From positions 1 to 64,000 of the forward strand of contig CAJXLT010000008.1 of assembly GCA_913056365.1 (NCBI GenBank): a DNA stretch of 64,000 nucleotides, given 5' to 3'. The DNA is from an uncultured Paenibacillaceae bacterium (lineage in GTDB: Bacteria > Bacillota > Bacilli > Paenibacillales > K13). The notes under the pieces are model-generated. The model was given only the letters and a program-made list of their open reading frames with translations. It had not been told where the DNA came from and ran no database searches. The position numbers and the translations under genes are program-made. Of the stretch, positions 25,270-34,305 are shown one piece after another (the stretch's first letter is position 1; every line of letters begins with the position of its first letter).

Positions 25270-25882
25270 TCACGAGATGGTGCGCATCGGCTTAGCAGCA
25301 GTGTTGAGTACAGAAGACAGCATTGAAGTAGTAGGAGAGGCCAGCAACGGTGCAGATGGCATCAAGCTGGCGCAGCAGTATCAGCCGGATGTCGTGCTGA
25401 TGGACCTTGTCATGGAAGGCATGGACGGCATTGAGACGACCAAGCGGCTCTTGCAAGCGGAGCCGCAGATCAAAGTCATCGTACTTACAAGCTTCTTGGA
25501 TGACGAGAAGATGTATCCCGTGATTGAAGCTGGCGCCTTCAGTTACTTGCTGAAAACTTCTCGTGCCCAGGAAATCGCACAGGCGATTCGTGCTGCGGTG
25601 AATGGGCAGCCGACACTGGAATCGCAAGTCGCGACCAAGATCATGAATCGCTTTCGCCAGCCGAAGCCGGAGAAGCTCCCGCATGAACAACTGACCGAAC
25701 GGGAGATGGAAGTGTTGAAGCTCATAGCAAGCGGTAAGAGTAATCAGGATGTGGCGGATGAGCTGTACATCGGTATTAAGACCGTCAAGTTTCATGTGAC
25801 GAATATATTGGCAAAGCTCGATGTCGAAGATCGTACACAAGCAGCCATCTACGCTTACAAGCACGGTCTGGCCGATACTTGA
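25229..25882 (+). CDS. liaR: LiaR response regulator
   Basis: 217-aa NarL/FixJ regulator. Receiver with DDHE near residue 11, phospho-acceptor Asp in [10 protein letters not shown], conserved Lys in YLLKTS, and a C-terminal LuxR-type helix-turn-helix ([20 protein letters not shown]). Controls cell-wall stress response genes, probably this operon through the repeat at 21143. ATG 25229 is preferred over GTG 25220 on spacing from AGAAGG. Confidence 0.92.
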   Translation: MNADKAIKVLLVDDHEMVRIGLAAVLSTEDSIEVVGEASNGADGIKLAQQYQPDVVLMDLVMEGMDGIETTKRLLQAEPQIKVIVLTSFLDDEKMYPVIEAGAFSYLLKTSRAQEIAQAIRAAVNGQPTLESQVATKIMNRFRQPKPEKLPHEQLTEREMEVLKLIASGKSNQDVADELYIGIKTVKFHVTNILAKLDVEDRTQAAIYAYKHGLADT

Positions 25883-25917
25883 TTAAATAAGGATATGTCG
25901 TATACTATCATAGGAAG

Positions 25918-25945
25918 AACCGTCGATTGTTGAATCGGCGGTTTT
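25918..25945 (+). terminator. terminator of Lia/Psp operon
   Basis: Arms AACCGTCGATT and AATCGGCGGTT (one G-U pair), a GTTG loop and trailing TT. It lies 35 bp after liaR. Confidence 0.85.
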
Positions 25946-26021
25946 ATATATGCTAAACTTCAATACAGAAGGATACTGCAATTCATGCGGTTTCAATACA
26001 TAGGAAAGAAGTTGAGACAGA

Positions 26022-27575
26022 ATGGAACAAAATCAATCATCCTATCCACTGGAGGGAACATTATTATTCATATTCGGCGCTACGGGCGACCTGGCTAAGC
26101 GCAAGCTGTATCCTGCTATATACAGCTTGTATCGTGAAGGCAAGCTGTCGGACAAGTTCGCTGTCATCGGATTGGCAAGACGTCCGAAGACGAATGATCA
26201 GTTCCGCGAGGATGTGAAGCAGTCGATTGCGGAATTTTCCCGCTATCCGAATAGCGAGGATACAGAATGGTCGAGCTTCGCTGCGCATTTCGAATATATG
26301 TCGCTCAATACGAACAATGTTGACGGATTTCGAGAGCTGGAGCAATCGGCATCCGGGCTAGAAGCGGAATTCGGTCTAACAGGAAACCGTTTATTCTACC
26401 TAGCCCTAGCACCAGAGCTGTTCGGACAAGTAGCTCATCATCTGCGTGACGGTGGGCTGTTGAATGGTGATGGCTGGAAGCGTGTCGTCATTGAGAAGCC
26501 GTTCGGTTATGATTTGCCGTCTGCTTTGGCATTGAATGAGGAAATTCGTAATGTGTTCGAGGAGCAGGATATATATCGGATCGATCATTATCTCGGCAAG
26601 GAGATGATCCAGAATATTGAAGTGATTCGGTTCGCCAACGCCTTCTTCGAGCCACTATGGAATCGGCATCATATTGCTAACATTCAGATTACATCCAGTG
26701 AAACAGTCGGTGTAGAAGATCGAGGCGGGTATTATGATAATTCGGGTGCGTTGCGGGACATGGTCCAAAACCATATGCTGCAAATGATCGCCATGATGGC
26801 AATGGAGCCGCCAAGCCGTAATGTCTCCGAAGATATTCGCGATGAGAAGGCGAAGGTGCTGCGCTCACTGCGATTGTATGATTCCCGTGAAGAGGTGGCG
26901 AAGCACGTCATTCGCGGACAGTATGGCGCAGGCGCAGTGAAGGATAAGTCAGTTCCTGCATATCGCGATGAAGATTCGGTGAATCCGGCTTCTACGACAG
27001 AAACGTTCGTAGCAGCCAAGGTGATGGTCGACAACAATAGATGGGCAGGCGTGCCGTTCTATATCCGCACAGGCAAGCGCATGCCAGTGAAATCGACAGA
27101 GATTGTCGTGGAGTTCAAAGCCGTACCTAGTGCAACCCACAAGGCACAGCAGCATGCGCTCGAACCGAACCTGCTCGTGTTCCGTGTGAACCCGATGGAA
27201 GGCATCTACATTAAGATCAATGCGAAGAAGCCGGGGACTGATGGCGTACTGGTGCCGGTGGCGATGGATTTTTGCCAGAGCTGTCAGGTCGGTTGGAATA
27301 CACCGGAAGCGTACGAAAGACTGTTACATGATGCAATCCGCGGTGATTCTACCTATTTCACTCGTTGGGATGAAGTGTCCCATGCATGGGCTTTCACCGA
27401 TCGTATAGCAGAAGCGTGGACAAGTGATGAGCAGCAACCGCTCTATACGTATGATGCTGGATCTTGGGGGCCGGATGCGGCTCATTCCTTGTTGTCGCAG
27501 GATGGCTTCCAGTGGTGGCCGGTCAATGGACAGGATGAGAGTGAGGTAGTCTGGGTCACCAATCGTGCGGAATAA
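26022..27575 (+). CDS. zwf: glucose-6-phosphate 1-dehydrogenase
   Basis: Oxidises glucose-6-phosphate with NADP+, the first step of the oxidative pentose phosphate path. 517 aa. Nucleotide-binding GATGDLAKRKLYPA at about 19-32, substrate/active-site block RIDHYLGKE near residue 187, and the later conserved stretch FYIRTGKRMPVKSTEIVVEF is split by no gap. Full length for the family. Starts at ATG 26022 with a weak AAAGAAG site. Monocistronic in appearance; prfC follows after 36 bp. Confidence 0.95.
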   Translation: MEQNQSSYPLEGTLLFIFGATGDLAKRKLYPAIYSLYREGKLSDKFAVIGLARRPKTNDQFREDVKQSIAEFSRYPNSEDTEWSSFAAHFEYMSLNTNNVDGFRELEQSASGLEAEFGLTGNRLFYLALAPELFGQVAHHLRDGGLLNGDGWKRVVIEKPFGYDLPSALALNEEIRNVFEEQDIYRIDHYLGKEMIQNIEVIRFANAFFEPLWNRHHIANIQITSSETVGVEDRGGYYDNSGALRDMVQNHMLQMIAMMAMEPPSRNVSEDIRDEKAKVLRSLRLYDSREEVAKHVIRGQYGAGAVKDKSVPAYRDEDSVNPASTTETFVAAKVMVDNNRWAGVPFYIRTGKRMPVKSTEIVVEFKAVPSATHKAQQHALEPNLLVFRVNPMEGIYIKINAKKPGTDGVLVPVAMDFCQSCQVGWNTPEAYERLLHDAIRGDSTYFTRWDEVSHAWAFTDRIAEAWTSDEQQPLYTYDAGSWGPDAAHSLLSQDGFQWWPVNGQDESEVVWVTNRAE

Positions 27576-27611
27576 CGGCACAGCCAGAGGAGAAGGGGAA
27601 GGATCACAAGC

Positions 27612-29195
27612 ATGACGACGAAGCTAGAACAGGAATTATCCCAAGAGGTAAGCAAACGGCGAACGTTCGCTATTATCTCACACCCTGATGCAGGCAAGAC
27701 AACATTGACCGAGAAGCTCTTATTGTACGGCGGAGCGATTCGTGAAGCGGGAACGGTCAAGAGCCGCAAGGCCGCGAAGTTTGCTACATCCGATTGGATG
27801 GAAATTGAGAAGCAGCGGGGCATCTCGGTTACTTCTAGTGTGATGCAATTCGACTACAAGGGACATCGCATTAACATTTTGGATACCCCGGGGCACCAAG
27901 ACTTCAGTGAAGATACGTACCGTACCTTGACTGCAGCGGACAGTGCGGTCATGATTATAGATTCGGCCAAAGGTGTGGAGGCGCAGACGAAGAAGTTGTT
28001 CCAGGTATGCAGCGCCCGCGGTATTCCGATCTTCACCTTCATCAATAAGCTGGACCGGGAAGGTCGCGATCCGTTCGAGCTGCTCGAAGAGATTGAGCAA
28101 GTGCTCGGTATACGTTCCCATCCGATGAACTGGCCGATTGGTATGGGTCGGTCCTTGAGCGGCATCTATGATCGACACAAGACGCAGGTGGAATTATTCA
28201 ATGAAGATGATCAGGATACGATTGATCTGCGTGCCGTAAGCGGTTATGACGATGAGATTATTCGGAAGATGGCAGGGGAGCCGCAGTATGAGCAGCTAGG
28301 AGAAGAGATGGAGCTCCTTGATGTTGCCGGTGATCCATTCGATCTGGATAAGGTTGCGAAGGGTGAGCTTACTCCTGTCTTCTTCGGAAGTGCGATCAAC
28401 AATTTCGGTGTGCAGACTTTTCTAGATAATTTCTTGAACCTCGCTCCTCAGCCTACACCGAGGAAAAGTGACAAGGGCGACGTGGAGCCGTCTGACAGCA
28501 ACTTCTCTGGCTATGTGTTCAAGATCCAAGCGAACATGAATCCGGCTCATCGCGATCGTATCGCCTTCCTGCGCATTGTATCCGGGAAGTTCGACCGCGG
28601 CATGTCGGTTCGTCATGTGCGCGTCGGCAAAGATATTAAGCTGTCACAACCACAGCAATTTCTTGCTCAGGATCGGGATATCGTGCAATCTGCATATCCT
28701 GGCGATATTGTCGGTCTATTCGACCCGGGGATCTTCCGTATAGGGGATACGTTGTCTGGCAAGGGAGAGTTTCGCTTTGATGAACTGCCTACCTTCTCAC
28801 CGGAATTGTTCAGCAAGGTAACGGTGAAGAACGCGTTGAAGCACAAGCAGTATCAGAAGGGGCTGGATCAGCTGGCGGAGGAGGGTACAATCCAGGTCTT
28901 TACCTCTGTCGGTTTCGAGGATGTTATTCTCGGAGTTGTAGGACAGCTGCAGTTCGAAGTGTTCGACTACCGGATGAAGCATGAATACGGGGTCGATATT
29001 CAGATGAATCGTATGAACTACCAGTTTGCCAGATGGGTTGTAGGCGAACAGATTGATTCTGGGAAATTCCGCATTAATTCCTTACTCGTGAAGGACAGTC
29101 ATGACCAATACGTGGCTTTGTTCGAGAATGAATATGCGATGCGTACAGCTATGGACAAGATGCCGGAGCTTCAATTTATGGTGACAGCTCCTTAG
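27612..29195 (+). CDS. prfC: peptide chain release factor 3
   Basis: GTPase that recycles RF1/RF2 from the ribosome. 527 aa, normal for RF3. P-loop SHPDAGKTTLTEK at about 20-32, switch region with KQRGISVTSS, G3 DTPGHQDFSEDTY, G4 NKLDREGRDP; then domains II and III ending VMVTAP-like (QFMVTAP). The G1-G3 details (SHPDAGKTT, GHQDFSED) distinguish it from EF-G. Good Shine-Dalgarno (GGAGAAGGGGAAGG). Confidence 0.95.
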   Translation: MTTKLEQELSQEVSKRRTFAIISHPDAGKTTLTEKLLLYGGAIREAGTVKSRKAAKFATSDWMEIEKQRGISVTSSVMQFDYKGHRINILDTPGHQDFSEDTYRTLTAADSAVMIIDSAKGVEAQTKKLFQVCSARGIPIFTFINKLDREGRDPFELLEEIEQVLGIRSHPMNWPIGMGRSLSGIYDRHKTQVELFNEDDQDTIDLRAVSGYDDEIIRKMAGEPQYEQLGEEMELLDVAGDPFDLDKVAKGELTPVFFGSAINNFGVQTFLDNFLNLAPQPTPRKSDKGDVEPSDSNFSGYVFKIQANMNPAHRDRIAFLRIVSGKFDRGMSVRHVRVGKDIKLSQPQQFLAQDRDIVQSAYPGDIVGLFDPGIFRIGDTLSGKGEFRFDELPTFSPELFSKVTVKNALKHKQYQKGLDQLAEEGTIQVFTSVGFEDVILGVVGQLQFEVFDYRMKHEYGVDIQMNRMNYQFARWVVGEQIDSGKFRINSLLVKDSHDQYVALFENEYAMRTAMDKMPELQFMVTAP

Positions 29196-29205
29196 CAGCA
29201 TTCCG

Positions 29206-29249
29206 AAACAGAGGGGCATTGGAAGAAGAATGCTTCCCTCTGTTTTTTT
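29206..29249 (+). terminator. terminator of prfC
   Basis: AAACAGAGGG... pairs with ...CCCTCTGTTT, with an inner CATT/AATG, followed by seven T. Confidence 0.85.
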
Positions 29250-29317
29250 GGTTAGTTCGAACTATTCGACTATTGACAACCTAGCTGGCTGGTGAGAGAA
29301 TTACTTCGATATGAGCT

Positions 29318-29331
29318 AGCAAACGCTTACA
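29318..29331 (-). promoter_or_regulatory. candidate cre site (CcpA)
   Basis: Read on the minus strand, TGTAAGCGTTTGCT matches the catabolite-responsive element at all but the last position. It lies 47 bp before the first gene of the sugar oxidoreductase operon and downstream of a TTGACA at about 29272. Carbon catabolite control is plausible. Confidence 0.55.
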
Positions 29332-29377
29332 CAGCAAGAGGGTAGGCATGCAATATGAATTAAAGGAGGCATCTATA

Positions 29378-30544
29378 ATGACAGTGGAGAAAATCGGAGT
29401 AGGGATGGTAGGCTACAAGTTTATGGGCAAAGCGCATAGTCATGCGTACAAGGATTTGTCGATGTTCTTCCCGAAGGTGATGGGACCGGAGATGCTCGTA
29501 ATCTGTGGCAGGGACGAAGCCGGAGTCAAGCAAGCGCAGAAGCAATTCGGATGGCAATCCTACGTGACGGATTGGCGCGAGGTAATCGCGAATCCTGCTG
29601 TTGGACTGATCGATATAAATGCTCCAAGCAATGTACATAAGGAAATTGCCATAGAAGCCGTTCGTGCTGGCAAGCATGTGTTCTGCGAGAAGCCGCTTGC
29701 CCTGTCATTGGCAGACGCACGGGCAATGCTTCATGAAGCGGAGCAGGCAGGGGTTAAGCATATGGTCGGCTTCAATTACCGATTCGCACCTGCTGTCCAG
29801 CTGGCGCACAAGCTAATAAACGAAGGACGAATCGGCAAGATCCGCCACTTCCGCGCTCAGTTTCTGCAAGATTGGCTGACGGACGACCAGTTTCCGTTAG
29901 TATGGCGTCTGCAGAAGGAGGTAGCGGGCTCCGGTTCTCACGGTGATCTGAATGCGCATCTTATCGATATGGCACGTTTCCTTGTCGGTGATATCGATGA
30001 GGTTGTTGGAATGAGTGATACCTTCGTCAAGGAGCGGCCGAAGCCGGCAACAATGTCAGGCTTGAGTGCAGCGGGGGTTGCTGAAGGCGAGATGGGTGAG
30101 GTGACAGTAGATGACGCGACCTTGTTCCTGGCGCGATTCGCGAACGGAGCGCTCGGCAGCTTCGAAGCGACTCGGTTCGCGGCAGGGCGTCGCTGCGCGA
30201 ATACGTTCGAGATTAACGGAAGCTTAGGCAGCTTGCGATTTGACTTCGAACGGATGAATGAACTGGAAGTGTATTTCACATCAGATGAAGAGGATGTACA
30301 AGGCTTCCGGCGGGTTCTGGCTACGGACCCTGCACATGCGTATGCAGAAGCTTGGTGGCCACCAGGCCACACGATCGGTTACGAGCATACGCTTATCCAT
30401 GAAGTGGTAGAGCTGATGGAAGCAATCTCGGAAGACCGCCAGCCAGTTCCGAATTTCGAGGATGGTGTCAAGTGCCAGCAGGTGCTGGATGCGGTCGAAG
30501 CATCGGTCGCTGATCGTCGCTGGGTTAACGTGCAGGAGCTATAA
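29378..30544 (+). CDS. Gfo/Idh/MocA-family sugar dehydrogenase, first copy
   Basis: 388-aa NAD(P)-dependent oxidoreductase acting on sugars, inositols or their derivatives. Rossmann motif GMVGYKFMGKAH near residue 8 (Gly-rich loop with a Tyr/Lys in place of the usual small residues), the family signature AGKHVFCEKPLALS near residue 92, and the catalytic-domain block GSGSHGDLNAHLIDMARFL. ATG 29378 has AAAGGAGG; the upstream in-frame ATG at 29348 has none. Co-transcribed with a ThuA gene and a second dehydrogenase. Substrate unknown. Confidence 0.85.
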   Translation: MTVEKIGVGMVGYKFMGKAHSHAYKDLSMFFPKVMGPEMLVICGRDEAGVKQAQKQFGWQSYVTDWREVIANPAVGLIDINAPSNVHKEIAIEAVRAGKHVFCEKPLALSLADARAMLHEAEQAGVKHMVGFNYRFAPAVQLAHKLINEGRIGKIRHFRAQFLQDWLTDDQFPLVWRLQKEVAGSGSHGDLNAHLIDMARFLVGDIDEVVGMSDTFVKERPKPATMSGLSAAGVAEGEMGEVTVDDATLFLARFANGALGSFEATRFAAGRRCANTFEINGSLGSLRFDFERMNELEVYFTSDEEDVQGFRRVLATDPAHAYAEAWWPPGHTIGYEHTLIHEVVELMEAISEDRQPVPNFEDGVKCQQVLDAVEASVADRRWVNVQEL

Positions 30545-30578
30545 CGACATCCATATATTTCAACTAAGGGGGAGACAG

Positions 30579-31244
30579 ATGAAACGAGCACTTCTATTCC
30601 AAGGCGGATGGGACGGGCATGAGCCTGAGCAAGTCGCCGACTTATTAGCAGGCTGGCTGGAATCGGATTCCTTCACAGTGAAGGTATCTGACACACTCGA
30701 TGTACTGGAGCAGGAAGATCTGCATGCGTATGACCTGATCGTGCCTAATTGGACACAAGGCCAAATTACCCAAGCGCAGCTCAAGCCGTTGTTGCAGGCT
30801 GTTCAGGATGGAGTAGGTCTAGCTGGCTTGCATGGCGGTATGGGTGATTCGTTCCGGATGGAGACGGAATATCAATTCATGGTTGGTGGACAGTGGGTAT
30901 CGCATCCTGGAAATGATGGAATTCGGTATGAGGTCAATATAGTGGATCGCAATCATCCGCTGACGCAGAACATGGATGATTTCACAGTCGTTTCGGAACA
31001 ATATTATATGCATGTTGATCCGGCGGTTCAGGTGCACGCGACAACACGCTTTCCAGTTGCAGAAGGTCCGCACACCCCGAATGGACAAGTTGATATGCCT
31101 GTCGTTTGGACGAAGCGATACGGACAAGGTAACGTATATTATTGCTCGCTCGGTCATGTGGCGGAGATCGTGCGCATGCCTGAGGTTCAACAGCTTATGA
31201 GGCGCGGCATGACTTGGGCTGCTCGTGGAGGCAATCACGCATGA
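30579..31244 (+). CDS. ThuA-domain protein
   Basis: 221-aa ThuA-like protein with a class I glutamine amidotransferase-like fold. ThuA takes part in trehalose/disaccharide use in rhizobia and usually accompanies Gfo/Idh/MocA enzymes, as here. Visible features: LLFQGGWDGHEPEQ at the start, GLAGLHGGMGDSFR in the middle, WTKRYGQGNVYYCSLGH near the end. GGGGGAG before ATG 30579. The stop overlaps the next gene by ATGA, so translation is coupled. Confidence 0.85.
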   Translation: MKRALLFQGGWDGHEPEQVADLLAGWLESDSFTVKVSDTLDVLEQEDLHAYDLIVPNWTQGQITQAQLKPLLQAVQDGVGLAGLHGGMGDSFRMETEYQFMVGGQWVSHPGNDGIRYEVNIVDRNHPLTQNMDDFTVVSEQYYMHVDPAVQVHATTRFPVAEGPHTPNGQVDMPVVWTKRYGQGNVYYCSLGHVAEIVRMPEVQQLMRRGMTWAARGGNHA

Positions 31245-32335
31245 GACAATTGAAGATCGGGATTATTGGCTGCGGTAACATTAGTGCGATATACTTGGAG
31301 AACTTACGGACATTCGAGGAGACAGAGGTGATCGCCGTAGCGGATCTTGATCCGGACAAGGCAGCGAAGCGTGCTGCCGAATATGGGATCGCCTATGCTT
31401 GCACACCAGAGGAGCTGTTGGTTCTCCCTGACATCGAGCTAGTCATTAATTTGACAATTCCGCAAGCACATGCAATCGTATGCCGCCAAGCGTTGGAGGC
31501 AGGTAAGCATGTATATGTAGAAAAACCGTTATCGGTGACGGTTGAAGAGGGAGAGAGTCTGGTTCAGCTGGCACGAAGCAAAGGGTTGCTGCTCGGCTGC
31601 GCACCAGACACTTTCCTCGGGGCAGGCATTCAAACCTGTCTGGATATACTTCGAAGCGGCAGGATAGGTCGTCCCCTGTCGGCTACGGCATTCATGATGA
31701 GCAGAGGCCATGAGCATTGGCACCCGGATCCGCATTTTTATTATGCACAGGGCGGCGGCCCACTATATGATATGGGACCCTATTACTTGACGGCTCTAGT
31801 ACAATTGCTCGGCCCGCTTCGTCGTGTCAGCGGATCAGCAGCTATCTCGTTCCCAGAACGCACGATTACAAGTGAGAAGCATTATGGTCAGACGATTCAG
31901 GTCGAGACTCCTACACACCTGACTGGCACGATGGAATTCCAATCAGGCGCGATCGGCACGATGATTATGAGCTTCGATATTATGACGCCAACCGATTATC
32001 CGTATATTGAGATATTCGGCAGCGAAGGCACCTTACGTGTTCCGGACCCGAATACATTCGGCGGAACTGTACAGATTCGTGGAATCGCGGATGCCGAATG
32101 GCATGATGTAGATCTGACGCATGCGTATAGAGATAATGCGAGAGGAATCGGCGTGCTGGATATGGCGTATGCGATTTGGCATGAACGCCCGCATCGAGCG
32201 AATGGGGATACAGCGCTTCATGTGTTGGAAGCGATGTTCGGATTTCATCAAGCCGCAGAGCAAGGCAAGCACTATGAACTGCGGCATACGTGTGAAGTTC
32301 CCGCTCCGCTTCCGAAGGAAGGCATTGAAGCGTAA
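31241..32335 (+). CDS. Gfo/Idh/MocA-family sugar dehydrogenase, second copy
   Basis: 364-aa oxidoreductase with a classical Rossmann motif (GIIGCGNISAIYLEN), family signature AGKHVYVEKPLSVT near residue 92, and GGGPLYDMGPYYLTAL in the catalytic domain, where Asp and Tyr are family-typical. Last gene of the operon. Together with the first dehydrogenase it may run a paired oxidation/reduction on a keto-sugar, as known for such gene pairs; the substrate cannot be told. Confidence 0.85.
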   Translation: MRQLKIGIIGCGNISAIYLENLRTFEETEVIAVADLDPDKAAKRAAEYGIAYACTPEELLVLPDIELVINLTIPQAHAIVCRQALEAGKHVYVEKPLSVTVEEGESLVQLARSKGLLLGCAPDTFLGAGIQTCLDILRSGRIGRPLSATAFMMSRGHEHWHPDPHFYYAQGGGPLYDMGPYYLTALVQLLGPLRRVSGSAAISFPERTITSEKHYGQTIQVETPTHLTGTMEFQSGAIGTMIMSFDIMTPTDYPYIEIFGSEGTLRVPDPNTFGGTVQIRGIADAEWHDVDLTHAYRDNARGIGVLDMAYAIWHERPHRANGDTALHVLEAMFGFHQAAEQGKHYELRHTCEVPAPLPKEGIEA

Positions 32336-32349
32336 GAAGTGAATCGAAG

Positions 32350-32450
32350 TAGACCGTCTATCCAAGACAAGCTCGGCAGTAGCAGTTGATGAACCGTAAG
32401 GGTTCTCCTTGCTGCTTCCCGGATTGCGGAAGGAAAAGACGGTCTTTTAT
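32350..32450 (+). terminator. large branched terminator
   Basis: Outer arms AGACCGTCT (about 32351) and AGACGGTCT (about 32439), followed by TTT, enclose a nested hairpin: AGTAGCA/TGCTGCT around GAACC-GTAA-GGGTTC. At about 100 nt it is larger than needed for termination. It lies between the converging sugar operon and sspI. Confidence 0.65.
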
Positions 32451-32465
32451 TGAGTCTTGCTAGGC

Positions 32466-32675
32466 TTATGATTGAGGAATTCCGTTCCGCAGGTTCGTAA
32501 TCAACTGTTCATGCACCTCTTCATCGGTGTTCTTCCATATAATTTCAAACAATACGCCTAGACCTGGAAGTGCGCGTTCATCGCTGTCAATAGAGCTCTG
32601 CACAACCTCTAGCAGCTCGGCATCGTCCTTGTCTTGCACACGTGCCACAATGGCTTCCCTCAAATCCATAATCAT
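32466..32675 (-). CDS. sspI: small acid-soluble spore protein SspI
   Basis: 69 aa. Matches the SspI family in size and in the block ALPGLGVLFEIIWKN at about 36-50, with the N-terminal MDLREAIVARV. A minor SASP of spores, made in the forespore. Start at 32675 has GGAGGG 7 nt upstream; 32669 is the alternative. The neighbouring trmH-family gene is the usual partner of sspI in Bacillaceae. Confidence 0.9.
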   Translation of the reverse strand: MIMDLREAIVARVQDKDDAELLEVVQSSIDSDERALPGLGVLFEIIWKNTDEEVHEQLITNLRNGIPQS

Positions 32676-32782
32676 CGCTATACCCTCCGCTGAATTCATA
32701 TTCCATTCCTTCCTTATTAGCTTGTGCAATTATAAGACATTCCATGCTCGGATGATCATAGATGGGAATAGATGAACCTCCA

Positions 32783-32791
32783 TGGTATAAT
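32783..32791 (+). promoter_or_regulatory. extended -10 promoter of trkA/ktrA
   Basis: TG (32783-32784), one base, then TATAAT (32786-32791), 51 bp before the start codon. No clear -35. Confidence 0.55.
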
Positions 32792-32842
32792 AAATAAGAT
32801 ACGGCAAATGAGCGGTTTTTGTGAACGGAGGTAGAGTGACTG

Positions 32843-33502
32843 ATGAAGAAAAAGCAATTCGCTGTCATAGGTATGGGCCGATTTGGCTCAAGTGTGGCGA
32901 AGACGTTATATCATATGGGATTTGAAGTGATGGCAATTGATGCAACAGAAGCCAAAATTCAAGAGGTCTTAGCCGTGGTCACGCATGCGGTGCAGGCTGA
33001 TTGTACGGATGAAGAGGCTTTGCGGGCGCTAGGAATTCGGGATTTCGATGTGGTCGTCGTGGCGATCGGTCAGGATATCCAATCCAGCATACTGACAACA
33101 TTAATCTTGAAGGATATGGGTGTGCCGACACTTGTGGTCAAAGCGCAGAACGAGCTGCATGGTAAGGTATTGTCGAAGATCGGAGCAGACAAGGTCATTT
33201 ACCCGGAACGGGATATGGGACAACGGGTTGCTCACAACATGATCTCGCCTAATATACTGGATTATATTGAACTATCCGATGATTATAGTATTGTTGAGAT
33301 CAAGGCAGCTGGAGGTATGATTGGCAAGAACCTTCGTGAACTCGACATTCGTGTGAAATACCGCTGCAATGTGATGGGGATCAAGCAGAACGGACGAATG
33401 AATATCGCTCCACATGCGGAAGATAACATCCGACCCGATGACATTCTCGTTGTCGTTGGCAAGAATGAAGATCTGCAGCGATTTGAGGTTGCTTATTCAT
33501 GA
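32843..33502 (+). CDS. KtrA/TrkA-type potassium channel regulator
   Basis: 219-aa cytosolic RCK protein gating a Ktr-type K+ transporter. Rossmann RCK_N domain with GMGRFGSSVAKTL at 10-22, acidic strand end MAIDATE at about 34, then an RCK_C domain (about 135-215: IELSDDYSIVEIKA ... ILVVVGKNEDL). The membrane partner KtrB/D is not in the window. Stop overlaps the next start by ATGA. Confidence 0.9.
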   Translation: MKKKQFAVIGMGRFGSSVAKTLYHMGFEVMAIDATEAKIQEVLAVVTHAVQADCTDEEALRALGIRDFDVVVVAIGQDIQSSILTTLILKDMGVPTLVVKAQNELHGKVLSKIGADKVIYPERDMGQRVAHNMISPNILDYIELSDDYSIVEIKAAGGMIGKNLRELDIRVKYRCNVMGIKQNGRMNIAPHAEDNIRPDDILVVVGKNEDLQRFEVAYS

Positions 33503-34305
33503 AGCTGCACGAAGAGATTGTTTCCGTACATAATCCGCGTGTCAAGCAATGGGCACAGCTTCTAGAACGCAAAGGGAGAATCAAGCAAGGACTGTTCCTT
33601 GCAGAAGGCATTCATCTAGTGCAGGAGGCAGTGCGCAGCGGAGCGCAGATCCACAGTATTCTGTATGCTATAGAACGCGGCTGGCCGCATGAGCTGGATT
33701 CGTTGAAACGGACGAACGATAGATCACTTATCGGCGTTAGTGAAGCTGTGTTGGCGAAGGTAACAGACACGATGACCCCACAGCCGGTAGTTGCCATACT
33801 CCATAAGCCAAGCATGGATGAAGCACAGCTGCTTGTTCAGGCGCGTTCACTTGCTGTAGCAGTGGATGGTGTACAAGACCCCGGAAATCTAGGGACGATC
33901 ATTCGCAGTGCAGATGCAGCTGGCGCCCGGGCTGTCATTCTCGGGAAGGGGACGGTTGACCCCTTCAGCCCGAAGACAGTGCGCTCTACGATGGGCTCCC
34001 TGTTTCATCTGCCTATTGTGGAAGCGGACTTGCAGAGTTTGCTGCCGAAGGCGAGGGAAGCTGGCGTGCAAGTGATCGGCACCGACCTTAAGGCCGAGCG
34101 GAGCTGCTACGAACTGGACTTGACTGCTGACACATGGTTCGTGCTAGGCAATGAAGGCAACGGGGTGTCAGACGAGGTAGCGAAGCTGTGCAATGTGCAA
34201 ACCTATATCCCGATGGCAGGGCAAGCCGAATCACTGAACGTGGCAATGGCAGCAACTGTGCTGCTCTATGAATCGCTGCGGCAGCGGATTGCGGTGAAGC
34301 GATAA
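33499..34305 (+). CDS. TrmH/SpoU-family RNA 2'-O-methyltransferase
   Basis: 268-aa SPOUT methyltransferase. N-terminal substrate-binding domain (SVHNPRVKQWAQLLERKGR; FLAEGIHLVQEA), then knotted catalytic core with motif 1 GVQDPGNLGTIIRSADAAG, motif 2 FVLGNEGNGVSDEV and motif 3 IPMAGQAESLNVAMAA. Similar to B. subtilis YsgA. Translationally coupled to the RCK gene and near sspI. Target nucleotide unknown. Confidence 0.9.
   Translation: MKLHEEIVSVHNPRVKQWAQLLERKGRIKQGLFLAEGIHLVQEAVRSGAQIHSILYAIERGWPHELDSLKRTNDRSLIGVSEAVLAKVTDTMTPQPVVAILHKPSMDEAQLLVQARSLAVAVDGVQDPGNLGTIIRSADAAGARAVILGKGTVDPFSPKTVRSTMGSLFHLPIVEADLQSLLPKAREAGVQVIGTDLKAERSCYELDLTADTWFVLGNEGNGVSDEVAKLCNVQTYIPMAGQAESLNVAMAATVLLYESLRQRIAVKR

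Noticed and set aside
25879-25906. Promoter TTGATT - 16 bp - TATACT after liaR
   Set aside because: Its start would fall right before the liaR terminator hairpin, so no useful transcript is expected; probably chance in an AT-rich spot.
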